From: Valencia hispanica
Lineage: Eukaryota > Chordata > Actinopteri > Cyprinodontiformes > Valenciidae
Length of the DNA stretch: 64,000 nucleotides
Assembly (NCBI GenBank): GCA_963556495.2
Contig: OY747723.1
Span: 10,820,501 to 10,884,500, forward strand
Reading direction: 5' to 3'
Part shown: piece by piece, positions 1 to 9,564 of the stretch
How the letters are laid out: each line of letters begins with the position of its first letter
How positions within the stretch are numbered: position 1 is the first letter of the stretch
Notes under the pieces: model-generated
What the model was told of the DNA's origin: nothing
Seen by the model: only the letters and a program-made list of their open reading frames with translations
The model's database searches: none
Position numbers and translations under genes: made by a program

Positions 1-101
1 TGAGAAAATTTACCACAGGTGAAAATTTTGCATGCACGTTCAAGTTGATTTTACATATGTGTTTTACCATTTGATACAGGTAAAAATTTTGTTGTACAAG
101 G

Positions 102-188
102 GCGGATTCAAAATGCAAGTGTGTGGATTCAAATTACAAGTCCGGATTCAAACTAGTAGCGTGTGGATCCAAATTACAAGTGCGGATG
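102..188. repeat. Short tandem repeat, unit about 20-21 bp
   Basis: About four degenerate units of the type GTGTGGATTCAAATTACAAG follow each other, with alternation between GTGTGGAT and CCGGAT/GCGGAT starts. The units differ by several substitutions, so the array is old. No coding or regulatory role is visible. Confidence 0.6.
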
Positions 189-326
189 TTTTAAAACATA
201 TCTACCTTCATACAAAAAGCCTCAATGGAAGTTATGCCAAAACAGAAGCTATTGTAAAACGAAAGTTATACTAGCATGTTTAACATAACTTTCATCTTAG
301 CATAAATTCCGTTTTAGTATGATTTC

Positions 327-1026
327 TAGGCCTGGGGCGGTAACCGGATTACCGCCATACCGCGGTCACGTGACGCCCACCGTGATGCATAATAACATTT
401 CATGTGTCTTTCTAGCCTTATCCTACGATCTGTGTAATGTTTTGTACTTTTGGATTTAATATGCACACATGAAAGCATAACATGTGTGACGCACAGCGTG
501 TTAGAACTCCCGAAAGCCGAGCAACAGGTGAAAATAAAATGAAAAAGCAACCGCCCTGAGCAGGCGAGGTGCAGGCATCTTTGAGCCGTGGTTCCCGGAC
601 TTGGCCACAGCGGAGGCGCAGAGGGAATGTTCCAACCGGAGAGTTTGGACCGCCAAGCCGTGGATGCATGCACAAATAAAGTCAGTCGCCCAGTAGAGAA
701 GACTGGGAAGACGAAATTTATATATGGGGGCCGAAGCCTTCTCTATGCGTAAAAGTGCAGAAGCAGGAGCTACGGTGCACTCCTCTGCTGGATAAGTTGT
801 TGCGGGACGCGCTCTGCCTTCACCACAGACAGAGCCGTCTTTGACACATAGGCGGGGCCGTAGTTTGGCCTCAAGGTACAGCTCGTTATGCACACAAGCA
901 GGGTACAGCCATGGCGCAGCGGCAGGTAGATATAAATATATATATGTTTATGGGTATTTCGCAAAACCGCGGGAATTTGTTGATTATTGACCGCGGTAAG
1001 AAAAATTCAAATTCGGCACAGCCCTA
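327..1026. mobile_element. hAT-type non-autonomous element (MITE), 700 bp
   Basis: The segment is flanked by an exact 8-bp direct repeat ATGATTTC (319-326 and 1027-1034), the duplication size made by hAT transposases. Its ends are imperfect terminal inverted repeats, TAGGCCTGGGGCGG on the left and the complement of GGCACAGCCCTA on the right. Subterminal ACCGCGGT-type motifs occur near both ends. The interior is more GC-rich than the flanks and has no frame resembling a transposase, so it is probably mobilised in trans by a related autonomous hAT. Confidence 0.7.
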
Positions 1027-1098
1027 ATGATTTCCATTGTGGCTTTTGTATTGTTGTATTTGTTGACCCTTCTGGGCCACTATGGATTGCCGATAGTT

Positions 1099-1640
1099 TC
1101 AATTCAATTCAATTCAAATTCAAAATTACTTTATTAATCCCAAAGGGAAATTAAATGTTGTTGTAACTCATTATGCAAGTTCCTTTAAAGATTTGTTGTA
1201 GATGCTGATGGCTGTGGGTAGGGAGGATCTCTTGTAGTGCTCTGCAGATCTGAAGAAGCCTCTGACTGAAGACGCTCTGTAGTTGTATGACCGTCTGATG
1301 TAGAGGATGCTCTGGATCTATGGCGTCTTCTTTTCAACTCATCAGGGTTTTGTGGCTGTAGTTGAGGTATTATTTGAGCTTTTGTGATGTTAATCAGCTG
1401 CTGCCAGTTGTAAACCACCTTGTTGCCATGGTTATGCATCATAACAAATGTCCAAAAATAAAAAGTATCAGCAAAAATCCTTCCAGCTGCACAGCATTCA
1501 AAACCAGAGAGAACAGTTGTCCACAAAAACAATGTTTCTACCAAAAATGGAAGAATTAAAGTTTTAAAAAAGAAAAAAAATATGAACCAAAGTAACAGAG
1601 CTACTCCAACATGCTGCCACCTTGAGCGGCGCAATTCCGG
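1099..1640 (-). mobile_element. Rex1-type LINE, internally deleted copy joining 3' and 5' ends
   Basis: Positions 1099-1320 match the 3' end of the Rex1 copy at 5475-7011: the AATTCAA-repeat tail, the ACTTTATTAATCCC motif and the end of the RT frame. Positions 1337-1640 match the element's far 5' region, which is also seen at 2371-2666 and 61660-61885. Everything between, that is the endonuclease and nearly all of the reverse transcriptase, is missing. Minus-strand frames here simply read across the deletion. Ordinary LINE insertions lose the 5' end, so an internal deletion is the better explanation. Confidence 0.7.
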
Positions 1641-1644
1641 AATT

Positions 1645-1661
1645 ATTATTATTATTATTTT

Positions 1662-1695
<34 letters not shown>

Positions 1696-1699
1696 AAAA
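1645..1699. repeat. (ATT)n followed by palindromic (TA)n
   Basis: A short ATT run is followed by TTTTCCATATAT...ATATATGGAAAA, a palindrome with a (TA)n core that could extrude a cruciform. It sits between the Rex1 fragment and the Tc1-like remnant. Confidence 0.85.
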
Positions 1700-1704
1700 G
1701 TTGT

Positions 1705-2370
1705 TTTTTTTCATATTTCCATTCAAGACATTAAACTTCCATAGATCATAGATTCAGGGCCCACAACTTAAATGATTTCAAGTATTTAGTTGTTTATTTG
1801 TACATAATTTGTGCTTCCAGCTCATAAAACCCACGAAAACAGGTTTTCAAAAAATCAGAATACTGTGAAGAAATCAGGCCAAATTTTACAGGGCATGAAT
1901 TTTTTTAACTGTGTGTCGCAAACTACTCATCTACTAAACTCACAGCACCTTTACAGGTTTTCCCAGGTGTCATTAAATTGCTTCACTTTGGTTCAATTGT
2001 CTCTGGTTCAATATGGGGAAGATTGCAGACTTGACAACTGGCCAGAAGACCGTCATTGATGCCCTCCATAGGATGGGTAAGCCACAAAAGTTCATAGCTT
2101 TTCACAGAATGCTGTGTCCAAGCATATCAATGGAAAGTCTACTGGAAGGGCAAAATGTGGCGGGAGATTCATGAATCTGGCAGAAATCCAGAAAGAGTGG
2201 AATGCGGCGGGAGTCACAGCTTCAAAAACTCCCACATTTAGACGCATCCGGGAGATGGGCTACAACGGTAGGGTTCCTCGGGTCAAATGACTTCTGAGCC
2301 TTAGCCAACGTAGGAAGCGTCTCAACTGGGCCAAGGAGAAGAAAGACTGGACTTCTGGCAAGAGGTCCAA
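1705..2370 (+). pseudogene. Tc1/mariner-like transposase remnant, 5' part
   Basis: A frame starting at ATG 2013 reads MGKIADLTTGQKTVIDALHR, resembling the N-terminal helix-turn-helix region of fish Tc1-like transposases. Farther on, RRIREMGY and a stretch ending KRLNWAKEKKDWT resemble the second HTH and linker that precede the DDE domain. Several deletions and frameshifts separate these blocks, and no continuous frame remains. The catalytic core would follow but is displaced by a Rex1 fragment at 2371 and by the Harbinger insertion at 2867; the 3' part resumes at 8833. Family assignment is by motif and is moderately sure. Confidence 0.6.
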
Positions 2371-2666
2371 GACCCTCATCAGGGTTTTGTGGCTGTAGTT
2401 GAGGTATTATTTGAGCTTTTGTGATGTTAATCAGCTGCTGCCAGTTGTAAACATCCTTGTTGCCATGGTTATGCATCATAACAAATGTCCAAAAATAAAA
2501 AGTATCAGCAATAATCCTTCCAGCTGCACAGCATTCAAAACCAGAGAGAACAGTTGTCCACAAAAACAATGTTTCTACCAGAAATGGAATTAAAGTTTTA
2601 AAAAAGAAAAAAAATATGAACCAAAGTAACAGAGCTACTCCAACATGCTGTCACCTTGAGTGGCGC
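2371..2666 (-). mobile_element. Rex1 5'-end fragment
   Basis: This segment is a near-copy of 1337-1640, sharing for example TGTTGCCATGGTTATGCATC and the AAAAAAGAAAAAAAATATGAA run, and it is related to 61660-61885. It holds only the 5' region of Rex1 and lacks the 3' tail. It begins at the same point (CATCAGGGTTTTG) as the 5' block of the neighbouring deleted copy, so it may be a local duplication rather than an independent insertion. Confidence 0.6.
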
Positions 2667-2866
2667 ACAAAGTGAACTACAAAGTATATTTGAGGATAAG
2701 TGAACTACAAAGGTTGATGACAGTTGGTCAAAATTGATGGCAAGATGAATGCAGCATGTTCTCCAAAAATACTGCAGGAAAATTTGCACTCAGCATGGTG
2801 GCTGTGGATGAATGCATCTGGATGTTCCTACATGACAATAGTCCAAAGTATGAAGTGAAGGTTCTG
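2667..2866 (+). mobile_element. Tc1-like element, middle part left of the Harbinger insertion
   Basis: This stretch is AT-rich and has no open frame. Reading TGTTCCTACATGACAATAG near its end resembles the catalytic-domain region of Tc1-like elements. It is cut at 2866 by the Harbinger insertion, and the CTG at 2864-2866 is repeated at 8830-8832, where GTCATCTCAGTCTCTTGATC continues the element. Confidence 0.5.
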
Positions 2867-3020
2867 GGGTCTCATTTATAAACGTTGCGTACGCACAAAA
2901 TGGGGCCTGAAACTGGCGTACGCCACTTTCAAAGCAAAAGTTGTGATTTATAAAAAACAGACTTGACGGGAAAATGTGCGCACCTGTACGCCAACTCTGA
3001 CCCGTGCGTACGGACATTTT
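2867..3020. repeat. Harbinger left terminal region with GCGTACGC palindromes
   Basis: After the 16-bp terminal repeat, the palindrome GCGTACGC occurs at 2887-2894 and 2916-2923, with a one-base variant GCGTACGG at 3006-3013. The same palindrome occurs near the right end at 8753-8760. Such repeated subterminal sites are plausible binding sites for the element's Myb/SANT-like protein; that link is inference. Confidence 0.7.
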
Positions 3021-3095
3021 GGAGACGGGGGGAATCGACGACGCAGTTGGTGAGGTGGTGAACTGCAGCCAGACTGCATATTACTCCTCTCACAC

Positions 3096-4712
3096 ATATC
3101 ATTTCAATTTAATTCAATTCAGTTTATTTATATAGGGCCAATTCACAACAGATGTCATCTCAAGGCACTTAACAAGAGGTCATTTCAATACATTTATACA
3201 AACATTCCAATCAGTTAAAAAGTTTCCTATTTAAGGAATCCCAGCAGATTGCGTCAGTCATTGGCGTGAGGTTGGGCCCCGTTGATGCAGACTTTCCAAC
3301 CACAGCAATCCTTCAGCAATCCCTCATACTGAGCAAGCATGTAGCGAGGGTGGAGAGGAAAAACTCCCCTTTAACAGGAAGAAACCTCCAACAGAACCAG
3401 GCTCAGTAGGAGCGGCCATCTGCTACGACCGCCTGGGGGTTTGAGAAGACAGAGCAGAAACACAGAAGGAACAGAAGATCTGATATAAGAGAACTTTCTA
3501 TGTTACAGAAAGTAAAAAGTTAATAACAGGACGTGGATGTTCAGTTACTGGGAGGATCATCCCAGTCGATGCCCCCCGTCCAACAGGGCATTGCAGCCAA
3601 GCAGGATACCAGACCAGGTATATCTTCTATGGAGAGAAAAACACTGAGAGAAAACAAAGTTAACAGTCGAAATAACAGAATGTACTGTAATACAACTGGA
3701 GAGTCGTAGGAGAAAAGGAAGTAGCAGAGTGAAGAAAATTGGTTAGTCTGTCCTCCAGCAGTCTAAGCCTATAGCAGCATAACTACAGAGCTAGCTCAGG
3801 ATGATCTTAGCCACTCTAACTATAAGCTTTATCAAAAAGGAAAGTTTTAAGCCTGGCCTTAAAAGTAAACAGTGTAAAAAGTGTCTGCCTCACGGACTAA
3901 AGCTGGAAGCTGGTTCCACAGGAGAGGAGCCTGATAACTAAAAGATCTGCCTCCCATTCTACTTTTAGAAATCCTAGGAATTACAAGTAAACCTGCAGTC
4001 TGAGAGCGAAGGGCTCTGTTAGGAACATAAGGAACAATTAGATCTCTGATGTATGATGGAGCTTGATTATTAAGGGCTTTTTATGTAAGAAGAAGGATCT
4101 TAAATTCTATTCTGGATTTAACAGGGAGCCAATGAAGGGAAGCTAAATCAGGAGAAATGTGATCTCTCTTTTTAATATTCATCAGAACTCTTGCTGCCGC
4201 ATTTTGGATCAACTGAAGGCTTTTAATGGCATTTTGTGGACTACCTGATAGTAAAGAATTACAGTAGTCCAGCCTTGAGGTAACAAATGCATGGACTAGT
4301 TTCTCAGCATCACTCCTGGACAGGATGTTTCTAATTTTAGCAATATTCCGGAGGTGAAAGAAAGAAATCCTAGAAACCTGTTTAATATGGGATTTAAATG
4401 TCAAGTCTCGGTCAAAAATAACGCCGAGGTTCTTTACGTTATTATTGGGGGCCAATTTAATGCCATCCAGATGAAGTGATTGACTAATCAGTTTCTGTTT
4501 AAGAACTTCTGGTCCAAAGACAGCAACTTCTGTTTTGTCAGAATTTAAAAGCAAAAAGTTTAGGGTCATCCATGTTTTTATGTCTTCCAGACATGCCTGT
4601 AATCTACCTAACTGACTCGGTTCATCAGGATTTATGGATAAATAAATATAACATATTTGAAGGCATTATTTCCAAAAAGGGACTTTGGGCAGAATAGTAA
4701 GAATCATGTCAC
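3096..4712 (-). mobile_element. L2-clade LINE, 5'-truncated, with 74-bp foreign 5' end
   Basis: The insertion is bounded by a 7-bp direct repeat CTCACAC (3089-3095 and 4713-4719). The 3' tail (AATTCAATTCAGTTTATTTA on the plus strand) lies at the left, and the end of the RT frame lies at 4081-4569. The L2 sequence stops near 4638. The last 74 bp (4639-4712) are not L2 but a perfect inverted copy of 5309-5382, inside the transposase intron of the host Harbinger. The duplication encloses both parts, so they entered together. Confidence 0.8.
4081..4569 (-). pseudogene. L2 reverse transcriptase, C-terminal part
   Basis: The open frame of 162 residues contains blocks typical of the post-catalytic RT region of L2/Maui LINEs: a start region with LLNSDKTEV, LGVIFDRDLTFKSHI, SRLDYCNSLLSG, LQLIQNAAARVL and LASLHWLPVKSRIEFKILLL. 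The catalytic YADD block is absent because the copy is 5'-truncated, and the frame ends early after KILLLT by a frameshift in the part that corresponds to 51700-52020. It cannot encode an active enzyme. Confidence 0.85.
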
Positions 4713-5382
4713 CTCACACCAAACATTAATTATGGATTCATGTTATTATAAACATCCAAACCAGCAATGATATCTATATTGTAGCTTTGCAGTGAGCTAT
4801 AGCTCTTCTAAAAACATTTTTCAATATTAAAATAAATACATAAAATGTATCTCAAAACCTTAAACTCAGATAAAAGGGCAGGGACTGTATGCCAATTAAT
4901 AAATGGAATCATCTGTACCATATATCATTGATTGGCACGTTCATTGTGCCAAGGAAGGAAGCAATCAGTCTTATTGCTGCCAATAGAAATACCCCAACTG
5001 CTTTCAAGCGTAATATTTGAGATGGATGCACTGGCGTTGCTAGAAGATTTTGCAAATGGAAGGATTAGGAGAGAACGCGTGTTCAGGGATCATGCGGACT
5101 TCCTTGCCCATGATGATGACTGGCTAATAAGCAGATTCAGATTCCCTAGAGCTGTGCTCTTGGATCTCTGTGCTGAATTGGGCCCGGTTTTAGAGAGACC
5201 GTCCAGGCGGAACCGTGCCATTCCGGTCCAGCTGTAGGTGCTCACCACTCTGGGGTTTCTTGCAACTGGTTGTTACCAGCGGGAATTAGCCGACAGGTAT
5301 GTGTCTGAGTGACATGATTCTTACTATTCTGCCCAAAGTCCCTTTTTGGAAATAATGCCTTCAAATATGTTATATTTATTTA
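4639..5382. repeat. Perfect 74-bp inverted repeat (4639-4712 / 5309-5382)
   Basis: The left arm is the exact reverse complement of the right arm over 74 bp, with 596 bp between them. The right arm makes up most of the 90-bp first intron of the Harbinger transposase. The left arm is the 5' extremity of the L2 insertion. Because the CTCACAC duplication lies just outside the left arm, the left arm is the derived copy. Confidence 0.92.
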
Positions 5383-5474
5383 CTAGGTCTGGGATATCAC
5401 AGCCGTCCCTGAGCGCAATAATGCCTGCAGTCTTGGATGGGATCATTAAAATGAGCAGACGATACATCACGTTT

Positions 5475-7011
5475 CAAAATTCAAATTCAAATTCAAATTC
5501 AAAAATACTTTATTGATCCCAGAGGGAAATTAAGTGTTGGTATAGCTCATATAATCAATTCTTTAAGGAATTGTTGTAGATAATGATGGCTGTGGGTAGG
5601 AAGGATTTCCTGTAGCGGTCTGTATTGCAGCGAAACTGAAGAAGCCTCCGACTGAAGATGCTCTGTTGTTGTGTGACTGTCTCATGAAGAGGATGCTCAG
5701 GGTTGTCCATAATTTTTTTGATTTTATGAAGAATCCTTCTTTGCATTATCATCTCCAGATTTTCCACAGTTGTCCCAAGAACAGAACCAGCCTTCTTTAT
5801 CAGGTTGTTTAGCCTTTTTAAGTCCCTGGCTCTGATGCTGCTACCCCAACAGATGACGGCTGAAGAGATTACACTCTCCACAACAGACTTGTAGAAGATC
5901 TGCAGCATCTTGCTGCAAACCTTGAAGGACCTAAGCTTCCTCAAGAAGTACAGTCTGCTCTTTCCCTTCTTGTAGACGGCTTCACTGTTGCGCCTCCAGT
6001 CCAGTCTGTTGTCAAGGTGAACTCCGAGGTATTTATATTCCTCAACCACCTCCACTTCTTCTCCCATGATGGAAACAGTGTTTGACTTATCCCTGTTTCT
6101 TCTGAAATCTACAATCATCTCCTTTGTTTTGTTCACATTCAAGGTGAGACGATTGTTTCCACACCATGTCACAAAGCGGTCCACCAACTCTCTGTATTCA
6201 GCATCTTGTCCATCTCTGATACACCCGACAATTGCAGAGTCATCTGAGTATTTCTGCAGATGACAGGTCTCTGATTTGTACTGGAAGTCTGAGGTGTACA
6301 GAGTAAAAAGGAATGGTGAGAGTACGGTCCCCTGTGGTGCTCCTGTGCTGCTGACCACCTGGTTTGACACACAATTCTTCAGTCTCACAAATTGTGGTCT
6401 GTTGGTCAGGTAGTCATTGATCCAGGCGATTGTTGAGGGCTCCACCTGTGTCTTCAGGAGTTTCTGACAAAGCAAATCAGGCTGAATTGTGTTAAATGCA
6501 CTAGAGAAATCAAAGAACATGATCCTCACAGTGCTGCCTGCTTTGTCCAGATGACAGTGGGTTGGTTGAAGTAGGTGGATGATGGCATCTTCAACTCCAA
6601 CTCCACAGCGATAAGCAAACTGCAGTGGGTCATGATACGTTCTTGTTTGCTTACTCAGGGGTGCCAACAGGAGTCTCTCCAGGACCTTCATGATGTGGGA
6701 TGTCAGGGCAACTGGTCTATAGTCATTGATGACTGATGGGTGAGTTCTTTTGGGTACTGGAACAAGGCAGGATGTCTTCCACAACACTGGAACCTTCTTC
6801 TGAGTTAAGCTAAGGTTGAAGAGGTGCTGCAGAATCCCACAGAGCTGCTCTGCACAGGCCTTCAGGACTCTGGGGCTGACACCATCTGGACCTGCAGCCT
6901 TGTTCCAGTTCAGTTTCTCCAGCTGCCTCTTCACCTGACTTTTGGAGACAGACAAGTGGGAGGGGGAGGCAAAGGGGGTAGCAGCATTTCCTGACTTGGT
7001 TGAAGTCAAAC
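5475..7011 (-). mobile_element. Rex1/Babar-type LINE, 5'-truncated, inside the transposase exon
   Basis: The 3' tail at the left consists of (ATTCAA)n repeats followed by AATACTTTATTGATCCC, a tail type of fish Rex1 elements. The body encodes the RT of the family. The right edge at about 7011 abuts transposase exon sequence (TACACTGTGGGGGAGC), while the left edge follows CGATACATCACGTTT of the same exon. Repeats at both edges hide the exact target duplication. Confidence 0.85.
5555..7011 (-). CDS. Rex1 reverse transcriptase domain, open frame, N-truncated
   Basis: The minus-strand frame is open over about 485 element-derived codons; a further 62 codons upstream come from antisense transposase exon and are not part of the protein. 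It holds RT blocks in order: KAAGPDGVSPRVLKAC, LVPVPKRTHPSVINDYRPVA, FFDFSSAFNTIQP, GAPQGTVLSPFLFTLY and KYSDDSAIVG (the YSDD form of the catalytic motif), then LTLNVNKTKEMIVDF and KSRLYFLRKLRSF. FSSAFNT and SRLxFLRxL are hallmarks of Rex1. The endonuclease half is missing by 5' truncation, so the copy cannot move on its own, but the lack of stops says the insertion is young. It has no start codon of its own in this locus. Confidence 0.85.
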
Positions 7012-7777
7012 TACATACATACACTGTGGGGGAGCAGGCCGAAATTAAGATGCAATTTGCAGCAATGTCCGGTTTCCCAAACATAATCGGCGCAATTGAC
7101 TGCACCCATATTGCTATAAAGGCCCAGTCCGAGGATGATTTTGTTTTCGTCCATCGGAAACATGTACACAGTATTAATGTGCAAATCATGTGATTCACAC
7201 ATGATGATCACTAATATGGTGGCACGATGGCCTGGGTCCACACACGACTCCTTTATCTTGACACACAGCAGTGTAGGGAACAGACTGCAGGCAGGCGCTG
7301 TGTGTGATGGCTGGCTGCTCGGTAAGTCCTCACTGTCATTAGAAATGCTGGTTGTTGACGCCTGAATTAAACGTGTTATCACTTGCAGGTGATAGTGGCT
7401 ACCCTCTCAGGAGCTGGCTTCTGACCCCGTTCCCAGACCCACAGACAGCAGAGGAAATGTGCTACAACTCCTGTCACACGCGTGCTCGCTCAGTCGTGGA
7501 GCGTGCCATAGGCCTGTTAAAATGTAGGTGGCGGTCATTGGATGCCTCGGGTGGCAGACTATTATACCACCCTACAAAGGTCTGCAAGATCGTGAGGGCA
7601 TGTGGAATTCTTCATAACATGGCACTGAGAATTGGAATTCCCCTCCCTCCTGGCCTACCCCCTCCCCAGCATGAGAACCCCGACCCACAGCCGCCTCCTC
7701 CTCGATAGGAAGCCTTCCCCCAGGGAGCAAGGATCCGCCAGGATGTAATGCGGCGTTTGAGATAACAATGACATGGT

Positions 7778-8558
7778 TCATTTATTAAAATGTTTTATTG
7801 TATTATTTAAGGTACCAATGGCTGTCACTATGTCGCACAGCACACTCTTTATTTCCTTTAACTCGTTTGTCACAGAATTGATGGTGCTGATGGTGTCTCT
7901 CTGTGTCTGCATCACAGCCTCAGTCAGAACCCGACCACTGCTGGATGCACCACGGGCACCGGCAGCACTGGTGCTGGGGGCAGCCGGACGCTGGGCAACC
8001 TCATCTTCCCCAGCCTCCTCATCCTCGCCACCTACCGACTGTGGAAGAGCTAAAAAGACACGGGATATTAGTCTGTCTCCTTAAAATATGCTCAAATTTG
8101 TTAATGTAGCCACGAAATAATATATATACAAAAGGTGCCTTACCGGTTTCATCTGTCGTTTCTGCCAGGTCGGTGTCGCCCTCCTTCTCTGACACAATAC
8201 CGTGCACGCTTGATGTTACCATGATACTTGCCATCTTCCTGTCCAGTGGTGTCAGCTCGGGTGTACACGTACCCCCTCCAGTAGCAGACCCACTCTGGCG
8301 GTGGGAGGCAAGTTTTTTTTTTGCCTCGACTTTGAGGTCCGACCACTTTTTTTTTATTTCGGGTACCGTCCTGTCAGTTGCACTGACAGTCTCCACTGCA
8401 GACGCCACATGCAGCCACTCGCAGTTCTTCCTTTTATTTGTGACACCACTGCTGTGTCCACCAAATAAAATGTCTCTTCTAGCCTCCACTTCACCCACTA
8501 GCACTTCAATCTCCATCTCCGTAAAGTTTCTCTTCTTGTTTTTTTTTGTTGTTGCCAT
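7778..8558 (-). CDS. Harbinger Myb/SANT-like DNA-binding protein (NAIF1-like), two exons
   Basis: Exon 1 runs from ATG at 8558 (reading MATTKKNKKRNFTEMEIEV) to 8144, followed by donor GTAAGGC; exon 2 runs from 8049 after acceptor TTTTTAG to TGA at 7778-7780. An upstream in-frame ATG at 8585 is possible, but the start at 8558 matches the family better. The N-terminal ~85 residues form a Myb/SANT-like domain (FTEMEIEVLVGEVEARRDIL, TVPEIKKKWSDLKVEAKKKL). After splicing, an acidic, alanine-rich linker leads to a likely C-terminal helix ending near LKEIKSVLCDIVTAIG. AATAAA overlaps the stop region. No stop or frameshift interrupts the frame. In this superfamily the protein binds transposon ends and brings the transposase into the nucleus. 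Confidence 0.85.
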
Positions 8559-8639
8559 ATTTCCCCTCTTCTTCACATGCATCAATATTCATGTCCTGCT
8601 TTGCATTGACCTTTTATAGCCGGATTTGGGCGTGTTCAG

Positions 8640-8829
8640 GGCGGGATATGAGCCAGATTCACGTGCGCAAACTTCCAAGAAGACTGATTTATAAAGGGGA
8701 AATTGCTTACACCTGTGCGTAGGCATGGTTTTACAAATCTGAAATCTTTTTGGCGTACGCAAACTTTTTGTTTTGGTCGTACGTACACTTTTAGTAGGGA
8801 TTCTACACAATGTTTTATAAATGAGACCC
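8640..8829. repeat. Harbinger right terminal region
   Basis: This region mirrors the left end: GCGTACGC at 8753-8760, a diverged GTCGTACGTAC at about 8779, a TTTATAAA stretch and the terminal repeat ending GAGACCC at 8829. It also serves as the upstream region of the minus-strand SANT-like gene. Confidence 0.7.
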
Positions 8830-8832
8830 CTG

Positions 8833-9130
8833 GTCATCTCAGTCTCTTGATCTAAGTATTATTGACCCTGGGGAGATTTCAAATGTGCGATTCATGTAAG
8901 ACAGGCCAAATATTTCAAGGATCAGGAGGCTTTTGGGGAAAAAGAATGGGCAGCTTTACCATCTGAAGAAATGAACAGCCTCATCGAAGACAAGCAATCC
9001 TTGGTATTTAAATTGAGGTTGAATCTTCATGTATTAACAAAGAGTGACAGAAATATTTTTGTGGTATTCATTTTCAGAAAAATGTGCATAAAATGTAGAA
9101 ATTCCACTTTGAATTTATGAGGTTGTTTGT
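8833..9130 (+). mobile_element. Tc1-like remnant, 3' part
   Basis: The sequence resumes directly after the CTG duplication and resembles the 3' third of a Tc1-like transposase: GATCTAAGTATTATTGACCC followed by CTGGGGAGATTTCAAATGTG corresponds to the SLDLxxIEPxWG region that carries the last catalytic acid. A few frameshifts are visible and there is no long open frame. It ends before the hAT MITE at 9154. Confidence 0.6.
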
Positions 9131-9153
9131 ATAATTTTTCAATCCATAGATAC

Positions 9154-9556
9154 TAGGGATCTAAGAAAATATAGATATGCCAATATATCGCGTTATTTTA
9201 TGTCACAATATTGTATCGATATTCAAAAGCAATGGATTGATTTTTATTTTATTTTTTAGAATTTGAATGGAACCATTAATGATGACAGTAATTTTTGTAG
9301 TAAAATTAAAAGTATGACCACTAGTTCGTGGCTGTTTTCACCTTCTTCGTTCCCGTGGATCAACTAGATCTAGTAATAAAACTAGATGTGTTATGTATGA
9401 AACAAGTTGGAGTGCTGTGACCGTTTTTCTATAGTTAAATCAAGTTTTAAAAATCACAATATATAGTCTTACTCATAGTATTGCAAAATATTGTATAGTC
9501 CCCCCTGTATTGAGATACATATCGTATCACTAGATTCTTGCCAATACACATCCCTA
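9154..9556. mobile_element. hAT-type MITE, 403 bp
   Basis: The exact 8-bp direct repeat ATAGATAC lies at 9146-9153 and 9557-9564. Ends are TAGGGATC on the left and the complement of ACATCCCTA on the right. The subterminal parts carry many ATATCG/CGATAT motifs. A related copy in reverse orientation lies at 35138-35456. No coding capacity is seen. Confidence 0.82.
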
Positions 9557-9564
9557 ATAGATAC

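Larger units (their letters stand above)
5022..7708 (+). pseudogene. Harbinger DDE transposase (HARBI1-like), broken
   Basis: I infer exons at 5022-5296, 5387-7321 (interrupted by Rex1 at 5475-7011) and 7390-7708, with introns GTATGT..TAG and GTAAGT..CAG. The start MDALALLEDFANGRIRRERV resembles HARBI1-type transposases, as do FRFPRAVLLDLCAEL and SGISQPSLS. The catalytic domain keeps its acids: GAIDCTHIAIK, WPGSTHDSFIL, GDSGYPLRSWLLTP and RSVVERAIGLLKCRWR. Three lesions inactivate it: an in-frame TAG at 5235-5237 where the family usually has a glutamine codon, the Rex1 insertion, and a frame change near 7188 that looks like a 2-nt loss. The natural role is cut-and-paste transposition in the nucleus together with the SANT-like partner. 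Confidence 0.88.
2867..8829. mobile_element. PIF/Harbinger DNA transposon with nested L2 and Rex1
   Basis: The element has terminal inverted repeats GGGTCTCATTTATAAA at both ends and a 3-bp target duplication CTG (2864-2866, 8830-8832), the size used by PIF/Harbinger. It carries the two genes typical of the superfamily in convergent orientation: a DDE transposase (plus, 5022-7708) and a Myb/SANT-like DNA-binding protein (minus, 7778-8558). An L2 LINE (3096-4712) and a Rex1 LINE (5475-7011) sit inside; removing them leaves an element of roughly 2.8 kb. The transposase is broken, but the SANT-like gene is open. The element interrupts a Tc1-like transposon. Confidence 0.9.

Noticed and set aside
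102..188. Regularly spaced short repeats resembling a CRISPR array
   Set aside because: Units are directly tandem and diverged, without unique spacers, and the DNA is eukaryotic.
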